From contig NC_060205.1 in assembly GCF_020623625.1 (NCBI RefSeq), positions 1,233,501-1,297,500 of the forward strand: a DNA stretch of 64,000 nt, read 5' to 3'. The notes under the pieces are model-generated. The model did no database searches, was not told where the DNA came from, and saw only the letters and a program-made list of their open reading frames with translations. Both the position numbers and the translations under genes were made by a program. Source of the DNA: Saccharomycodes ludwigii. Lineage: Eukaryota > Ascomycota > Saccharomycetes > Saccharomycodales > Saccharomycodaceae. Each line of letters begins with the position of its first letter. Within the stretch, counting starts at the first letter, position 1. Shown here in pieces: positions 1 through 10,977 of the stretch.

Positions 1-668
1 TTTTCAATTTTATCTTTTAAGCATAACATATCACACCCTATATTAGAAAAAATTCCGTGTGTAATAATCACTAGATGTACAGGCAAATCTGGGTTTTTGG
101 GTGGCATAGACCAAATATCATAAGTGCTTAGTTTATCCACTTTTACCACATCAGCCCTCACTGGTTTAATCTTGTGATCATATAATTCTAATTTAAAATC
201 CAAAGATGCAGATGTCAAAACAGCCAGTTGAGATATAACGTCTATGGTCCATTCAAAGCAATCCTCCTTTTCATTAAAAGAATTATCGTTGCAAGTTAAA
301 ACAGCTTTAAATTTTTCATCTGGTTTGACATTTGGCGCGAAATAAATATTTTCACTGAATGGTTCATTTTCGTCATAATTAAAAGGCCTAACATCAACAT
401 AAAAAGTATAAGGACCAGTTAAATAAACAGGTAATAAAATTATAGATTCTTCATTTTTAAACTGTATATGAAACGATTCATCTTTAGAAATACCGCTCTT
501 AAATATCTTGACTTTGTATCTAAATAATTCACCGCATTTAACAGTATCTTTATCTTCGAAATATATGTTTTTGGAATGCTTATGGTTCAGCTTAACGCTT
601 TTGGTAGATAAAAATGATTTTTTTGTTACCGAAGATTGAGAAGATTTAACTTCAAGTAATGAAGTCAT
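1..668 (-). CDS. ROG1: Rog1-type lipase/serine esterase, N-terminal part (cut by window edge)
   Basis: Open from an ATG at 668 leftwards to the window edge, about 222 codons with no stop, so only the N-terminal part is present. The translation starts MTSLLEVKSSQSSV. Residues 35-170 look like the N-terminal beta-rich domain of the Rog1/YDL109C family. Near the edge it reads HLVIITHGIFSNIG, the first strand and oxyanion loop of an alpha/beta hydrolase (DUF676 family). The catalytic GxSxG serine would lie beyond base 1. Yeast Rog1 is a monoacylglycerol lipase of about 685 residues with a paralogue, YDL109C; I cannot tell which is closer. Family assignment is fairly good, the exact orthologue is not. 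Confidence 0.7.
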   Translation of the reverse strand, partial: MTSLLEVKSSQSSVTKKSFLSTKSVKLNHKHSKNIYFEDKDTVKCGELFRYKVKIFKSGISKDESFHIQFKNEESIILLPVYLTGPYTFYVDVRPFNYDENEPFSENIYFAPNVKPDEKFKAVLTCNDNSFNEKEDCFEWTIDVISQLAVLTSASLDFKLELYDHKIKPVRADVVKVDKLSTYDIWSMPPKNPDLPVHLVIITHGIFSNIGCDMLCLKDKIE

Positions 669-791
669 CAAGTATTTTGAAAGATGTGGTTATGGCTTTT
701 TCTTTGTTGTTATTAATATTATTATTCTTGAAATATTTTGATATTTAGAAGCAAAAGCATTTGACTTTTATGACTAAATAGTTGTCAAAAA

Positions 792-822
<31 letters not shown>

Positions 823-1282
823 TGATAAAATATATATACAATATATATAAAAAAAAAAAAAAAAAGATTTCGGGCCCTGTATATCGAAACGTTGGCTTTT
901 TTTTTCACAAAAAAAGAAAAAAAAAAAAAATTCGGAACTGAATTACTCCGATATACGTTTTACAAAGTACGGAATAGGAGTTGAATTCAATAAAAATTAT
1001 AAGCTAAAAAGGAAAAAAATGAATAATAATAATAATTTTGCGATTTTTATTTATTTTCTCCTTTCGGTATTAATAAAAAAATAGTTGAAAAGTCTCAAAG
1101 GGAATATTACCAATTCAACTTTGTTTGTTATAAAATAAAATAAAAAAAACCGTACCATTAGTTATATATGATTCAATATTTTTTTTGTCATAATAAAAGT
1201 TCAATAAGATTTAATAATATAACTGATAATATCCCAAATACAACAACCATTTTCAGTAGTTCCAGGAGCTATATATATATAT
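669..1282. other. Intergenic: lipase promoter and mannosyltransferase 3' end
   Basis: Both flanking genes are on the minus strand, so this holds the promoter of the lipase and the 3' flank of the mannosyltransferase. An AAT microsatellite lies at about 790-822, followed by alternating TA sequence at 829-850 that could serve as a TATA region for the lipase. Several A-runs are present. No further gene seen. Confidence 0.6.
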
Positions 1283-2521
1283 TCATATAGCCGCCATCTT
1301 ATCCCAACCATCTGGCTTGCGTAATCCTTGGACGTCAAAATATCTATTCCCACAAGAATATTTCCTATGAGTGAAATCATTTTGCCTGATACAGGAGCAA
1401 TTGTAATGTTTCCAAATGTCAATATCGTACGGGCAGTTTAAATTAGGTTTATGGTAGTAACCAATTTCCTGGAAAAAATGGATCTTATCTTTATTTAAAA
1501 AATACGAAACCGCAATGGAGTGCACTGGCGCATCACCCCATCTTTCATAGAAAAACCCGCCATTGTGGTCCAAAAACTCAAAATATTTGGAATAAGCTTC
1601 ACTCTCCCAAAAATCTATTGCAGCAATTTCAAAATTAGTCCAAAAATGACACATGTTGTAGGTTTTCCCTTCATCATTACTAATAAAATTTAATAAATTA
1701 TCTTCAGCGATATATTGTGGATTTTCCTTAAGAAAAGTTTGGGTGCTGCTCCATAGACTTGGAATAGTAGCAGGAAATTCTCTCATTGTTAATGTAAACC
1801 CATATTTTTTATCGTTATCCTTCATCCACTGGAAAACATCATAGTCTAAATCGCAAAAAATTTGAGTATCAGGCTCCACCCTCCAATAATATTCATAACC
1901 GTTTAATAAGGGATGTCTGTAAAAAAATCCACTTTCGTATCTACACATGTGTCTATAAGATTCTGAATTAAAATAGGGTATTCCACTCATACTCTTGTCA
2001 TTTCTGATTTCTTCTGCCTTTTTTTGATCTATCCAGTCTGGATAAGACCAATGTTCTTTAGGAATCACACCAAAACTAACATTTTGTGGGATTTTATCAC
2101 GTATAATTTCTTTGAAATTGTCAGAAAATTCTTCATCACTAACAAATATCCATGGATATCCGAACTTGTTATTAAACCTAGTTTGTATTGTTCTAATAGT
2201 CGGCAATAAACTATCAATTTCGCTTTCTCTAACTAAACAGAAAAAAGTGGCCTTAACTTTATTATCCTCCTCCATCGCATCTAATGCTTCGCTGGTACTA
2301 TTGTTGTATTCATATAATTTAGTAATGTAATCATTGTACAGCGAATTTATTTGGTTAGAAACTGACGTGATTAAATTATTATAGCTATCATCACTTTCCC
2401 CTTTAATCATATGAATAGGCTTTAAACCCGTAACAGATAGAAAGTTAAAGCTAATTATTAATAAAGCTATTAATACAGCTATACAAAGCAAAGTTTTTTT
2501 TGTTTTCCTTAAGGATAACAT
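1283..2521 (-). CDS. KTR/MNT1-family alpha-1,2-mannosyltransferase (GT15)
   Basis: A 412-residue type II membrane glycosyltransferase of the Kre2/Mnt1/Ktr family, which adds alpha-1,2-mannose from GDP-mannose to N- and O-linked glycans in the Golgi. Residues 9-31 form a single signal anchor after a short basic cytosolic tail (MLSLRKTKK). A short stem precedes the catalytic domain at about 85-412. Family landmarks visible include TIQTRFN, the EYYWRVEPDTQIFCDLDYD block with the acidic nucleotide/metal-binding region, YNMCHFWTNFEIA, GGFFYERWGDAPVHS and the C-terminal cysteine-rich part. Length fits the family (393-464 in S. cerevisiae). I cannot assign it to one of the nine yeast paralogues. The ATG at 2521 is the only start that includes the whole anchor. 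Confidence 0.93.
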   Translation of the reverse strand: MLSLRKTKKTLLCIAVLIALLIISFNFLSVTGLKPIHMIKGESDDSYNNLITSVSNQINSLYNDYITKLYEYNNSTSEALDAMEEDNKVKATFFCLVRESEIDSLLPTIRTIQTRFNNKFGYPWIFVSDEEFSDNFKEIIRDKIPQNVSFGVIPKEHWSYPDWIDQKKAEEIRNDKSMSGIPYFNSESYRHMCRYESGFFYRHPLLNGYEYYWRVEPDTQIFCDLDYDVFQWMKDNDKKYGFTLTMREFPATIPSLWSSTQTFLKENPQYIAEDNLLNFISNDEGKTYNMCHFWTNFEIAAIDFWESEAYSKYFEFLDHNGGFFYERWGDAPVHSIAVSYFLNKDKIHFFQEIGYYHKPNLNCPYDIDIWKHYNCSCIRQNDFTHRKYSCGNRYFDVQGLRKPDGWDKMAAI

Positions 2522-3625
2522 AATATTTAAAAAGGTATGATTGTTGTTGTTGTTGTTATTTCCGTATTTTTATACTTTATTTTTCTAGGCTTTTTCTTGT
2601 TTTTTTAAAAAATTTGAACTCTTGAAATTATAGAGTTTAAAAGCTGAAAAGTAATAAAACAATTATTTAAAGCCTCTTATTGTATATATATATATTCTCA
2701 TAAGAAAAAAAAAAATAACGGAAAACATTTTTATTATTTTTACTATTTTGTTTTGCCAAGAAAAAGTTAAAAAAAAATTGTGTAAAAAAGAAACTTTAAA
2801 GGGTGCATAAGGTTTGGGATGAACATTTATGATTAATGTATTAAAAAAAGAGTGTTACTCGGTATGTTTTCATATTATTACAGACATCTTATTTAAACTC
2901 AACTTTAAGATAATCATTTAATATATACATTTTTTTAATTCTTTTATAGGCTATTATTTTTGCATTAAGAAAACAAATGACAATGGGGCGGGAATTGTCG
3001 AGTAGGAAATTGTTGTTCATTCGCCGCCGATTAAAAAAGTTAGTACATTTTTTTTGTTTTTTTGTTTTTTTGTTTTTTTCCCCCTTTTTAATTATTTTCA
3101 ATTATTTCCAATTATTTTCAATTATTTTCAATTATTTTCAATTATTTCCAATTATTTCCAATCAGTTCCAAAATTACCGACATGAAAAACGTCACATGCC
3201 TAATGTACAGGTGTTTCAATTAGAGCCATGGAAAACAGAAAAACTAAAAATAAAAGTGAAAAGTTTTTCTCTTTTATTTATATATCATCCATATTTGTAC
3301 CTACAGATTTACATCAAAAAGATCTTTTATACAAGGGTTAAGAAGTAAAAACGATAATAACCATCAATGTTTTTATTAATCCAAGGAGTTGTAACATATA
3401 AATAGATGCATCTTGGGAAAGGTGAATTTATAACAAAAAAAAATTATATATATATAGGGTAGTTTTTTTTTTTCTAGGCTTCCTTTTTTCTTTTTTTTTT
3501 TTTTTTTTTTTTTCAATCTTTTTTTCCCGTCGGTTGGTCTTTTTAGAAACTGCTGTACACCACAACTATAGATATTAGTAATATACTAAATAAATAAATA
3601 AAAAAACAAACTTTAAGATATAAAA
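2522..3625. other. Divergent promoter region, KTR-type gene / AIM2
   Basis: Divergent intergenic region. It holds poly(T) tracts at about 3050-3080 and 3480-3515, a 10-bp tandem repeat (separate entry), a GTCACATG motif at 3191-3198 matching the Cbf1/CDEI consensus RTCACRTG, and a TATATATATA run at 3449-3458 about 170 bases before the AIM2 ATG. Frames open over the repeat are low complexity and not credible genes. Confidence 0.5.
3091..3170. repeat. 10-bp tandem repeat, eight units
   Basis: Eight consecutive decamers of the form ATTATTTTCA / ATTATTTCCA with only one or two differences between units; the last is ATCAGTTCCA. Lies in the KTR/AIM2 divergent promoter. The 10-bp period keeps one face of the helix in phase. 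Directly visible. Confidence 0.9.
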
Positions 3626-4411
3626 ATGGCTTCTAATCCTCCAGGTGCTTGTTGCTTCCAAGGTTTTAAACACGAAGGTACTCCAGTTGGTAAGTACGAA
3701 GAGCTTTTTGGCTTGGAGACTTATGTTACCGGCAGCTCCAAAGAAAACAAATATATTGTTATTTTAGGGGATGTTTTTGGAATTAAATTAGCTAATTGCT
3801 TATTGATTGCCGACCAATTGGCTCAAAGTGGATACACTGTTCTATATCCTGATATTTTGAATGGCGATATTGTTGATATAGACAATAAGGCCTCAGTTGA
3901 TTTTGCAGCTTGGATAGCTAAACACGATGTTTCGATTACCAAGCCAATCGTTGATTCTTTTATGAGTAAAGTTAAAGAAACTTATAAGCCCAAGTTTTTG
4001 GGTGTTATTGGCTATTGTTTCGGTGCTAAGTATGTTATTCAACAATTGAACAAGGAGACTGGTTTAGCTGATTGTGGTGCTATTGCACATCCATCGTTTG
4101 TTACTATGGATGAAGTTGCTGTTATTGATAAGCCATTGTTGATTTCTGCTGCTGAAAATGATCATATTTTCCCCAGCAACTTAAGACATGATACTGAGGA
4201 CAAATTAAAGGAACTCGGTGTCAGATATCAAATTGACTTGTTTGGTGGGGTAAGTCACGGTTTTGCTGCTAGAGGTGATCCAAATGATCCTGTTGTTAAG
4301 TATGCCAAAGAAAAGGCTTTATTGGACCAAATTTATTGGTTTAACTATTTTAGTGGTATTACTGCTACAAAAGATTCAACTGGTTGTGGTTCTTGTGAAT
4401 GCAAGAAATAG
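3626..4411 (+). CDS. AIM2: Dienelactone hydrolase-like protein Aim2
   Basis: A 261-residue dienelactone hydrolase-family alpha/beta hydrolase, orthologous to S. cerevisiae Aim2 (YAL049C, 246 residues). It begins [13 protein letters not shown], very close to the yeast start, which fixes the initiation codon. The triad is intact: Cys131 in GYCFGAK, Asp179 in AAENDHIFP and His211 in [10 protein letters not shown]. The C-terminus reads [14 protein letters not shown] as in yeast, then a short extension ending in a cysteine-rich CGSCECKK. The natural substrate of Aim2 is not established; loss in yeast affects mitochondrial inheritance or function. On chromosome I of S. cerevisiae it lies next to the FLC2-ACS1 block, as here. 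Confidence 0.95.
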   Translation: MASNPPGACCFQGFKHEGTPVGKYEELFGLETYVTGSSKENKYIVILGDVFGIKLANCLLIADQLAQSGYTVLYPDILNGDIVDIDNKASVDFAAWIAKHDVSITKPIVDSFMSKVKETYKPKFLGVIGYCFGAKYVIQQLNKETGLADCGAIAHPSFVTMDEVAVIDKPLLISAAENDHIFPSNLRHDTEDKLKELGVRYQIDLFGGVSHGFAARGDPNDPVVKYAKEKALLDQIYWFNYFSGITATKDSTGCGSCECKK

Positions 4412-4782
4412 GAAAATAAAGCATCTGGTTTATCTAGTGGAATATATATTTTGATATGTATGTGATTTTTGTTCTAAGATATTTAACTCTATTTTATATT
4501 TAAAAAAAAAAAAACAGCAAAAGAAAAAAAAAAAAAATGTAAATCTTGAATAATGATATTTGGTACACTTAAAATAGTCTATTCAATTTTAACAGAAATA
4601 TAATATAATATAATAAAAAATCCGTGATTATAACTTAATAATAAAAAAGTAGCAAAGAAAAAAAAAAATTACATATGAAATTAACTTATACCATAAAACA
4701 AACGACGAAATGTGGCTTCCTAAGCGATAATCAGTCGGAACAGATTGACAAAAAACGTGGTTTAATATTTTTTTTAGTATAT
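4412..4782. other. Convergent intergenic, AIM2 / FLC
   Basis: 3' flanks of two convergent genes. AT-rich with A-runs at 4501-4540 and around 4655-4670. No gene or RNA recognised. Confidence 0.6.
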
Positions 4783-7287
4783 TTAATTATGTCCTCTATA
4801 ACTATTATTATTGTTGTTGTTGTTATTGTTATTGTTTTGAAAGTTGGAATAAGATGTAAAATTCTGATATGCATCTTGTGTAGATCTGCTACTGTTCCCA
4901 TGAGTGTTAGTGAATCCCGATATGGCACTTGTTGGCAGTTGTCTGGAACTAAAAGTGCTATTTGAATCGTCCAATGTATGTATAATACTCAGATCATCGG
5001 AGGATTTTTCACGAGTTAATTCCTGTTCTCCTTCTTCTTCGTCAAGTAATAATTTTCTACTACTCATATTATTATGCTTTATAAATGCGTTATTTCTTTC
5101 GGCTAATTGATCTTCTGTTTCATTAGTTGTCATTGCAACTTTACCCAAGTTTTTTAATTCGACAGCAACGGTACCATCATCGTTAGTCATGACTCTTGGT
5201 ATAAAGGAAACCCGATCATCTTTCATTGGTTGGTATCTAGTGTCTGGGTTTCTGTGTAGTAATGCCAAACAGCATGTAACTATCGTGAATATCAATAAAA
5301 ATAAAGCGAAAACGGCGTTTAAAACAAATAAAACGACAGCCATTACAGAAGAGACAACTTGTGGTTGGCCGAACAAAGTGCTGAAGAATAAAAAAAATAA
5401 ACTGTTCAGGGAATTAATAACGTGAATACAGATATTAAAAGCATTGGTCCGCTTGTCCATGTATGGTCTTTTCCAACACAAAACTGCCAAATATATAATT
5501 TCAATAATGAAAATAATTAAAGCCTGTGCTTTGCCTTGTTGTTGTAAAACGGCAACAAAAATAGATCTTAATAAAGAATAAGACAATAATGGAAGTAGCC
5601 ACCAATACATGTCTGCTTTAAATTGAACATAAAGAAAACCGAATTTGTTCAAAAAATTAGCATCTCCATACAATAAGTAAGCAGGGTTCTTATATAACTT
5701 TGATGATTCAAAACCTCTTCTAATAACCTTTATCGATCCATAAGATAGCAATATAACAAAGATGGCCAACAATACAATTGCATCAACAATACAAGCAACA
5801 CTATCAAATTCAGTGAATTCCCAAATAGTTAAAAGAGTAACTTGTGGGAAAGCAATAATAGCCACTCTGTATAAAGTTCCCTTAATAATACTTCCCCAGG
5901 CCCGCCTATATTCAAAAAATTTGGAAGTTTGAGAATTCATAATGCCTGTTCTAAAAAATAACTCAACCAGACTTTTAAAAAAAATCAGTCCAACAACAAT
6001 ACAAAAAATAAAAAATAATAAAAAGACAATGCCTGTTAAGAAAACATTCGATAATTCTATACCAGCTTTAAAGGCTACTGCTTCAATACCCCTTAAAAGT
6101 AAAATTTTCGACGCAACAGCAGTAGCGTTTTTTTCATTTTCAGTATACAAGGAACTATCATCAAAAATATTATCGCTGACAGAGCTGCTCAAAGAAACCG
6201 CTCTTTTTGAAAGAGAATCAAAAATATTTTTGGCCAAGACATAACTGGATCTCTTCCTCTTTTTTTGAACAGAAATGGATAGTACATCCTGGTATGGAAT
6301 AATATTTAAGGAAGTACCACTGGTACTTTGAACATACCATTTTAAAATTTTTTGCATAAATTCAACATTAATTATGCCCATTGACCATTGGAAATTTTGG
6401 GTCCACGCAGCTGCAATAGGTGGAACACGTGAAACTGCCATCATGGCTGTTATAGCCAAGTTTTGAAAATAAACAAACAAAGAAATCGAATTAGATGCAA
6501 TATGAGCAGCTGTTAACGACTGGCCCATAACGGAGATAAATCCACTAGTCAAAACACCCAAACCTGAAACAGCAGCAATTGGCCATGCTGCATATTTTGT
6601 TTGAACAGTTTTCCCATTGCTTAAAATAGCTTCTACGCAGGCTAACGCGGAAGTATCATCGTCATCATCTGTATCATAAACCAAAACTCTGACACTGGCA
6701 TCCAAATCAGGAATGGTATAGGCAACACCTGGAATTTGTTTAACAATATCACTATTGATGGTATAACTACCGCTAACATCAATTCTGCCAGCACTCAAAG
6801 GACAAATACTATCCACCTTTAAAGAGCATAGGTCCATAGACTTTTGTATAATATTTAAACCATAAGCAATAACTTCTATTTCAAGTTTAACTTTGCTTGC
6901 AATAGTGGTAGTGGCTTCTATATCAAAAACGACGGAGTTATTTCCAGGATAAAATGCAACATCAAATAGAGTGGCAGTAAATTTCGAATTTTGCATACAC
7001 GTTAATAAAGACGATGTTCTTAAATGACGTGCATTAGCATCAGAAACGCTGCTGGAAGTAGAGTTGGAAGTAGAAGATGACGAAGAGGAGGTAGATGTAG
7101 AAGTTGTAGCAGTGTTTGTTGTGTCGGTATTTGTATTGGTGGTGGTGGTTGTATCGGTATTTGTATTGGTGGTGGTTGTATCGGTATTAGTATTCGGTGT
7201 AGTGGTGGTATCTTGTTGTGCTAGTATATACGAACATAATTGGGATATTAGTACTATAAGTAAAGTGTAAAAAGGTATTAATCTCAT
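4783..7287 (-). CDS. FLC2: FLC-family TRP-like membrane protein (flavin carrier/calcium channel-like)
   Basis: An 834-residue polytopic protein of the fungal FLC/Pkd2 family. Order of parts: signal peptide about 1-23 (MRLIPFYTLLIVLISQLCSYILA); a Thr/Asn/Ser-rich linker 25-85 coded by ACT/AAT-type repeats; an ML-like luminal domain about 88-225 with paired cysteines; then a TRP-like domain about 240-690 with around nine hydrophobic segments; finally a cytosolic tail with acidic and Ser-rich stretches and an 11-Asn run just before the C-terminus. S. cerevisiae Flc1-3 are implicated in FAD transport into the ER, wall integrity and calcium release. Gene order (next to ACS1 and SCP1) identifies it as the single counterpart of FLC2 (YAL053W) and YOR365C. 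Confidence 0.92.
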   Translation of the reverse strand: MRLIPFYTLLIVLISQLCSYILAQQDTTTTPNTNTDTTTTNTNTDTTTTTNTNTDTTNTATTSTSTSSSSSSTSNSTSSSVSDANARHLRTSSLLTCMQNSKFTATLFDVAFYPGNNSVVFDIEATTTIASKVKLEIEVIAYGLNIIQKSMDLCSLKVDSICPLSAGRIDVSGSYTINSDIVKQIPGVAYTIPDLDASVRVLVYDTDDDDDTSALACVEAILSNGKTVQTKYAAWPIAAVSGLGVLTSGFISVMGQSLTAAHIASNSISLFVYFQNLAITAMMAVSRVPPIAAAWTQNFQWSMGIINVEFMQKILKWYVQSTSGTSLNIIPYQDVLSISVQKKRKRSSYVLAKNIFDSLSKRAVSLSSSVSDNIFDDSSLYTENEKNATAVASKILLLRGIEAVAFKAGIELSNVFLTGIVFLLFFIFCIVVGLIFFKSLVELFFRTGIMNSQTSKFFEYRRAWGSIIKGTLYRVAIIAFPQVTLLTIWEFTEFDSVACIVDAIVLLAIFVILLSYGSIKVIRRGFESSKLYKNPAYLLYGDANFLNKFGFLYVQFKADMYWWLLPLLSYSLLRSIFVAVLQQQGKAQALIIFIIEIIYLAVLCWKRPYMDKRTNAFNICIHVINSLNSLFFLFFSTLFGQPQVVSSVMAVVLFVLNAVFALFLLIFTIVTCCLALLHRNPDTRYQPMKDDRVSFIPRVMTNDDGTVAVELKNLGKVAMTTNETEDQLAERNNAFIKHNNMSSRKLLLDEEEGEQELTREKSSDDLSIIHTLDDSNSTFSSRQLPTSAISGFTNTHGNSSRSTQDAYQNFTSYSNFQNNNNNNNNNNNSYRGHN

Positions 7288-7678
7288 GGTGAATTCTATT
7301 ATATTATGATAGTTTCGTGTCTTTTAATTTTTTTTTCCTTCCTTTCTTATCTTGTCTTGACGTCTTAGCACATATATATATCGGTAGCTTTAATAGTACA
7401 ACAATAACAACAAAATAAAATATATATATTATTTTTTCTATATTTAGGTACTAATTTGCCAAACAAAATAAAGTTATTTTCTTTTTTTTTTTTTGTATTA
7501 TAGTATTATAGGAAACAAATCATTAAAAGCCTGAAATTGATTTTTCTTTTTTTTTTTTCTTTCTTTTCTTTTTCAAAAAAATAAAAAAGCAAAAAAAGAA
7601 AAAAAGAAAAAAAAAATTGGAATAGAGATATCCTAAGCCTTTCTTTTTTTTTTTTTTTTCCTTTCGAATTTCTGATTT

Positions 7679-7686
7679 TGACGTCA
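7679..7686. promoter_or_regulatory. CRE palindrome TGACGTCA (Sko1/Aca1-type)
   Basis: Perfect ATF/CREB palindrome, the consensus bound by yeast Sko1 and Aca1/Cst6. Lies 392 bases upstream of FLC and about 800 upstream of ACS1. A second GACGTC core lies near 7348-7353. Function inferred from sequence only. Confidence 0.4.
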
Positions 7687-8339
7687 AATAGAATTAGTAT
7701 TTCTAAATATAGAACTATATGTAGAAATGGTAAGGCTGCTATTATTATATACACCTAAATTAGGGCTATATATCACCGATCAATTTTATATCATGGAATG
7801 AAAGGAGGAAAGGAAAGAAAAAAAAAAAAAAAAAACTCGCCCTAATTTGGGGTTACGTATATTTATTTATTTAGTTATTTTTTGCTTTTTATAATGATCT
7901 CCAAAGATTACGGGAATTAGCAATAAATAACAAGAACGTTTGTATGGGAACTTTCTTTTTTTTTTTTTTGGAGAAATTGTTATTTTAATGTAGATGTCGG
8001 ATAGCGGCTATTTTTATAATGAAATCCTACAAGCGGGGATGGAGGGTTCTCCATATTTTAGTCCTTCTTTTTCTTTTTCTTTTTCTTATTCTTTTTTTTT
8101 TTTTGAATGATTCTACAAATAAATAGAAACTATGGTAGAGAAATTTGGCCATAGTTGGCATATGTAAAAGACGGTTTTGGGGCCAAATGAACATTTTCAC
8201 TTATTAACAAATCACAAAGCATAATTTGAATTTTGGAGATAGGACTTCCTTTTTTTTTTTTTTTTTTTTTAATTAACGTCAGTTAAAAAAGAAAAAAATA
8301 TATACTTGAAAATAAAAGGAAAAAATAAAAAAAAAAAAG

Positions 8340-8347
8340 TATATAAA
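8340..8347 (+). promoter_or_regulatory. TATA box of ACS1
   Basis: TATATAAA about 143 bases before the ACS1 ATG, preceded by an A-rich tract; a match to TATAWAWR, as expected for a strongly regulated carbon-source gene. Confidence 0.6.
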
Positions 8348-8489
8348 CAGCCTTGTTGACCATGGGAATTAAAATTATGAGAAATAATATCTCATAACTG
8401 TATTACTCTTATCTTTCTTATCCCTTTTACAGACCAACATAACTAAACGAGATCAAACACTAAATACAAGGAAAAAAACATACATCACA

Positions 8490-10682
8490 ATGTCGCCTTC
8501 TGCAATTTTTGAAAAAAAAAATATTATACCAGAACAGAATGACAAAAATATTGGAAACTCCGGAGAAAATCTAATTTTTAAAATCAAGGGGAAGCAGGCG
8601 AACGAAGAAGAAAATATTTCTTCTTTGCCTGATGACACCTGCAAACAAGTTTTTGAAAACGAGCATTTAACCAACGTTGAAATGTTTACACAAAAATCAA
8701 TCAAGGATAGAACTGCTAATACACCCTACCCAGGGCCATATATTGCCAATTTGGAGCAGTATCGAGCTTTATACAAGGCCTCGGTGGAAAATCCAAAAAA
8801 GTTTTTCGGTGATCACGCCAATAAATTGTTGAATTGGTTTAGACCATTTGATGAAGTCTACATACCAGGAGACGATGGACTCCCAACTTTTGAAAATAAT
8901 GCTTGGTTTTTGAATGGCCAATTGAATGCTTGTTACAACTGTGTCGACAAGCATGCTTTGGAAAGTCCTAACAAAGTAGCTATTATTTACGAAGCTGATG
9001 AACCAAACGAGGGATATTCCTTAACTTATAAAGAATTATTTGAACAAGTCTGTCAAGTAGCCCAAGTTTTGAAATATTCGATGGGTGTTAAAAAGGGGGA
9101 TACCGTTGCTGTATATATGCCAATGATCCCACAAGCATTGGTTACTTTAATGGCTATTATTAGGTTAGGTGCTATCCACTCGGTAGTCTTTGCAGGCTTC
9201 AGCTCTCATTCTTTGAGAGATCGTATCAATGATGCTCAGTCCAAAGTTGTTATCACCACTGATGAAAGCAAAAGGGGCTCCAAAGTTATTGAAACCAAAA
9301 AGATTGTTGATGACGCCTTAAAGGAAACCCCACAAGTAGAAAAAGTTTTAGTATTTAAAAGGACTGGTAACCCTAACATTAATCATGTGGATGGGAGAGA
9401 TTTGGATTATGAGGAGGAAAGGGTCAAATACAATACGTATACTCCCTGTGAACCAGTTGATTCTGAGCACCCATTGTTTTTGTTATACACCAGTGGTTCC
9501 ACTGGCACCCCAAAGGGTGTTCAGCACTCAACTGCAGGGTTTTTGTTGGGCGCACAGATGACCATGCAGTACTCATTTGATACTCACAAGGATGATGTAT
9601 TTTTCACCGCTGGTGACATTGGTTGGATCACTGGTCATACTTATTGTGTTTACGGTCCATTATTAGTAGGTTGTGCAACTGTTGTTTTTGAAGGCACGCC
9701 TGCCTACCCAAACTATTCTAGATATTGGGATATTGTTGATAAGTACAAGTGCACCCAGTTTTATGTCGCTCCAACTGCCTTGAGATTATTAAAGAGGGCA
9801 GGTGACAAGTTTACTGAAGGATATTCTTTGAAGTCATTACGTTCTTTGGGATCTGTTGGTGAACCAATTGCTGCCGAAATTTGGGAATGGTACAACGAAA
9901 AAATTGGCAAGAAGGAAATCCCAATCATTGACACTTACTGGCAAACTGAAAGTGGTTCCCATATGATTACTCCAATGGCTGGTGGTGTATCACCAATGAA
10001 GCCAGGCTCTGCCTCCTTTCCACAATTTGGTATTGTCCCAGCTATATTGGACCCAAACACCGGTAAAGAGTTGAGCAATAAGGAAGGGGTTCATGTTGAA
10101 GGAGTTTTGTGTTGTAAAAGACCATGGCCCTCTTTTGCTCGTACTATTTGGAAGAATCATGATAGATTTTTATCTACTTATATCACCCCATATCCAAAAC
10201 ATTATTTCACTGGTGATGGTGCTGCAAGAGATGCCGATGGCTTCTATTGGATTTTAGGACGTGTTGATGATGTAGTTAATGTTTCTGGACACAGGTTATC
10301 CACAGCTGAAATCGAAAGTGCTTTGATTGAAGAAGATTTTGTTGCCGAATGCGCTGTTGTTGGTTATCCTGACGAGTTAACTGGTTCAGCAGTTGCCGCC
10401 TTTGTTGTTTTAAAAAATAAATCCAGTTGGAGCGGTGCCTCTGAAGTAGAATTGCAAGATATTAAAAAACATTTGATTTTGACAGTGCGTAAAGACATTG
10501 GTCCTTTTGCTGCACCTAAATTGATCGTTTTGGTTGACGATTTACCTAAAACTAGGAGTGGTAAAATTATGAGACGTATTTTGAGAAAAATATTGGCTGG
10601 TGAAGCTGACCAATTAGGTGATGTTTCTACTTTGAGTAACCCTGAAGTTGTTAGGCATTTAATAGAAACAGTTAAAATTTAA
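8490..10682 (+). CDS. ACS1: Acetyl-CoA synthetase Acs1
   Basis: A 730-residue AMP-forming acetyl-CoA synthetase, making acetyl-CoA from acetate, ATP and CoA. It starts [10 protein letters not shown] (yeast Acs1 MSPSAVQSSK), which supports this start, and has an N-terminal extension of about 60 residues that is typical of Acs1 rather than Acs2. Visible motifs: [16 protein letters not shown]-loop near residue 332, [11 protein letters not shown] near 490, [10 protein letters not shown], and the regulatory/catalytic lysine in TRSGKIMRR near 692. The C-terminus [20 protein letters not shown] is almost identical to yeast Acs1. It lies beside FLC as on S. cerevisiae chromosome I. With the ALD4-type enzyme at 27.3 kb it completes acetaldehyde to acetyl-CoA conversion. 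Confidence 0.97.
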   Translation: MSPSAIFEKKNIIPEQNDKNIGNSGENLIFKIKGKQANEEENISSLPDDTCKQVFENEHLTNVEMFTQKSIKDRTANTPYPGPYIANLEQYRALYKASVENPKKFFGDHANKLLNWFRPFDEVYIPGDDGLPTFENNAWFLNGQLNACYNCVDKHALESPNKVAIIYEADEPNEGYSLTYKELFEQVCQVAQVLKYSMGVKKGDTVAVYMPMIPQALVTLMAIIRLGAIHSVVFAGFSSHSLRDRINDAQSKVVITTDESKRGSKVIETKKIVDDALKETPQVEKVLVFKRTGNPNINHVDGRDLDYEEERVKYNTYTPCEPVDSEHPLFLLYTSGSTGTPKGVQHSTAGFLLGAQMTMQYSFDTHKDDVFFTAGDIGWITGHTYCVYGPLLVGCATVVFEGTPAYPNYSRYWDIVDKYKCTQFYVAPTALRLLKRAGDKFTEGYSLKSLRSLGSVGEPIAAEIWEWYNEKIGKKEIPIIDTYWQTESGSHMITPMAGGVSPMKPGSASFPQFGIVPAILDPNTGKELSNKEGVHVEGVLCCKRPWPSFARTIWKNHDRFLSTYITPYPKHYFTGDGAARDADGFYWILGRVDDVVNVSGHRLSTAEIESALIEEDFVAECAVVGYPDELTGSAVAAFVVLKNKSSWSGASEVELQDIKKHLILTVRKDIGPFAAPKLIVLVDDLPKTRSGKIMRRILRKILAGEADQLGDVSTLSNPEVVRHLIETVKI

Positions 10683-10977
10683 GTCCCAATTTCCTTTTCA
10701 TTTTTGTTTTTTTTTTTTTTTTTGTTTTGTTGATGGAAATGTACTTAAAAATTGGGTACTAAACATAATACTATGATTTTTTTTTTTTTTTTACGTATTT
10801 GTTTGTATAGGGAAAAAAAAAAAAGGTTTTTTTAAATAAAGTTTATATAAAAAGTTACTGCAATTCTTGTACCTTTTCTTTGGATTTACTTTCATTATTT
10901 TGATAAAAACGCGTTTAAAGCAAAGAACGATTGAGAGGAAATAAAAAAAAGAAAGAAAAAAAAATTTGTAGACCAGT

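Larger units (their letters stand above)
7288..8489. other. Divergent promoter region, FLC / ACS1
   Basis: 1.2-kb divergent control region with many T- and A-runs (7480s, 7550-7620, 7645-7660, 7817-7835, 8250-8270). It contains a perfect CRE palindrome and a TATA box (separate entries), a GCGGGG Mig1-type core at 8033-8038, and a TAGCCGC-like core on the minus strand near 8002-8009 resembling part of the Ume6 URS1 site. Glucose repression of ACS1 is known in S. cerevisiae; whether these motifs act here is inference. Confidence 0.45.

Noticed and set aside
3191-3198. GTCACATG as a centromere CDEI
   Set aside because: Lies in a divergent promoter within a gene-dense region, without AT-rich spacer plus CDEIII; most likely a Cbf1-type site or chance.
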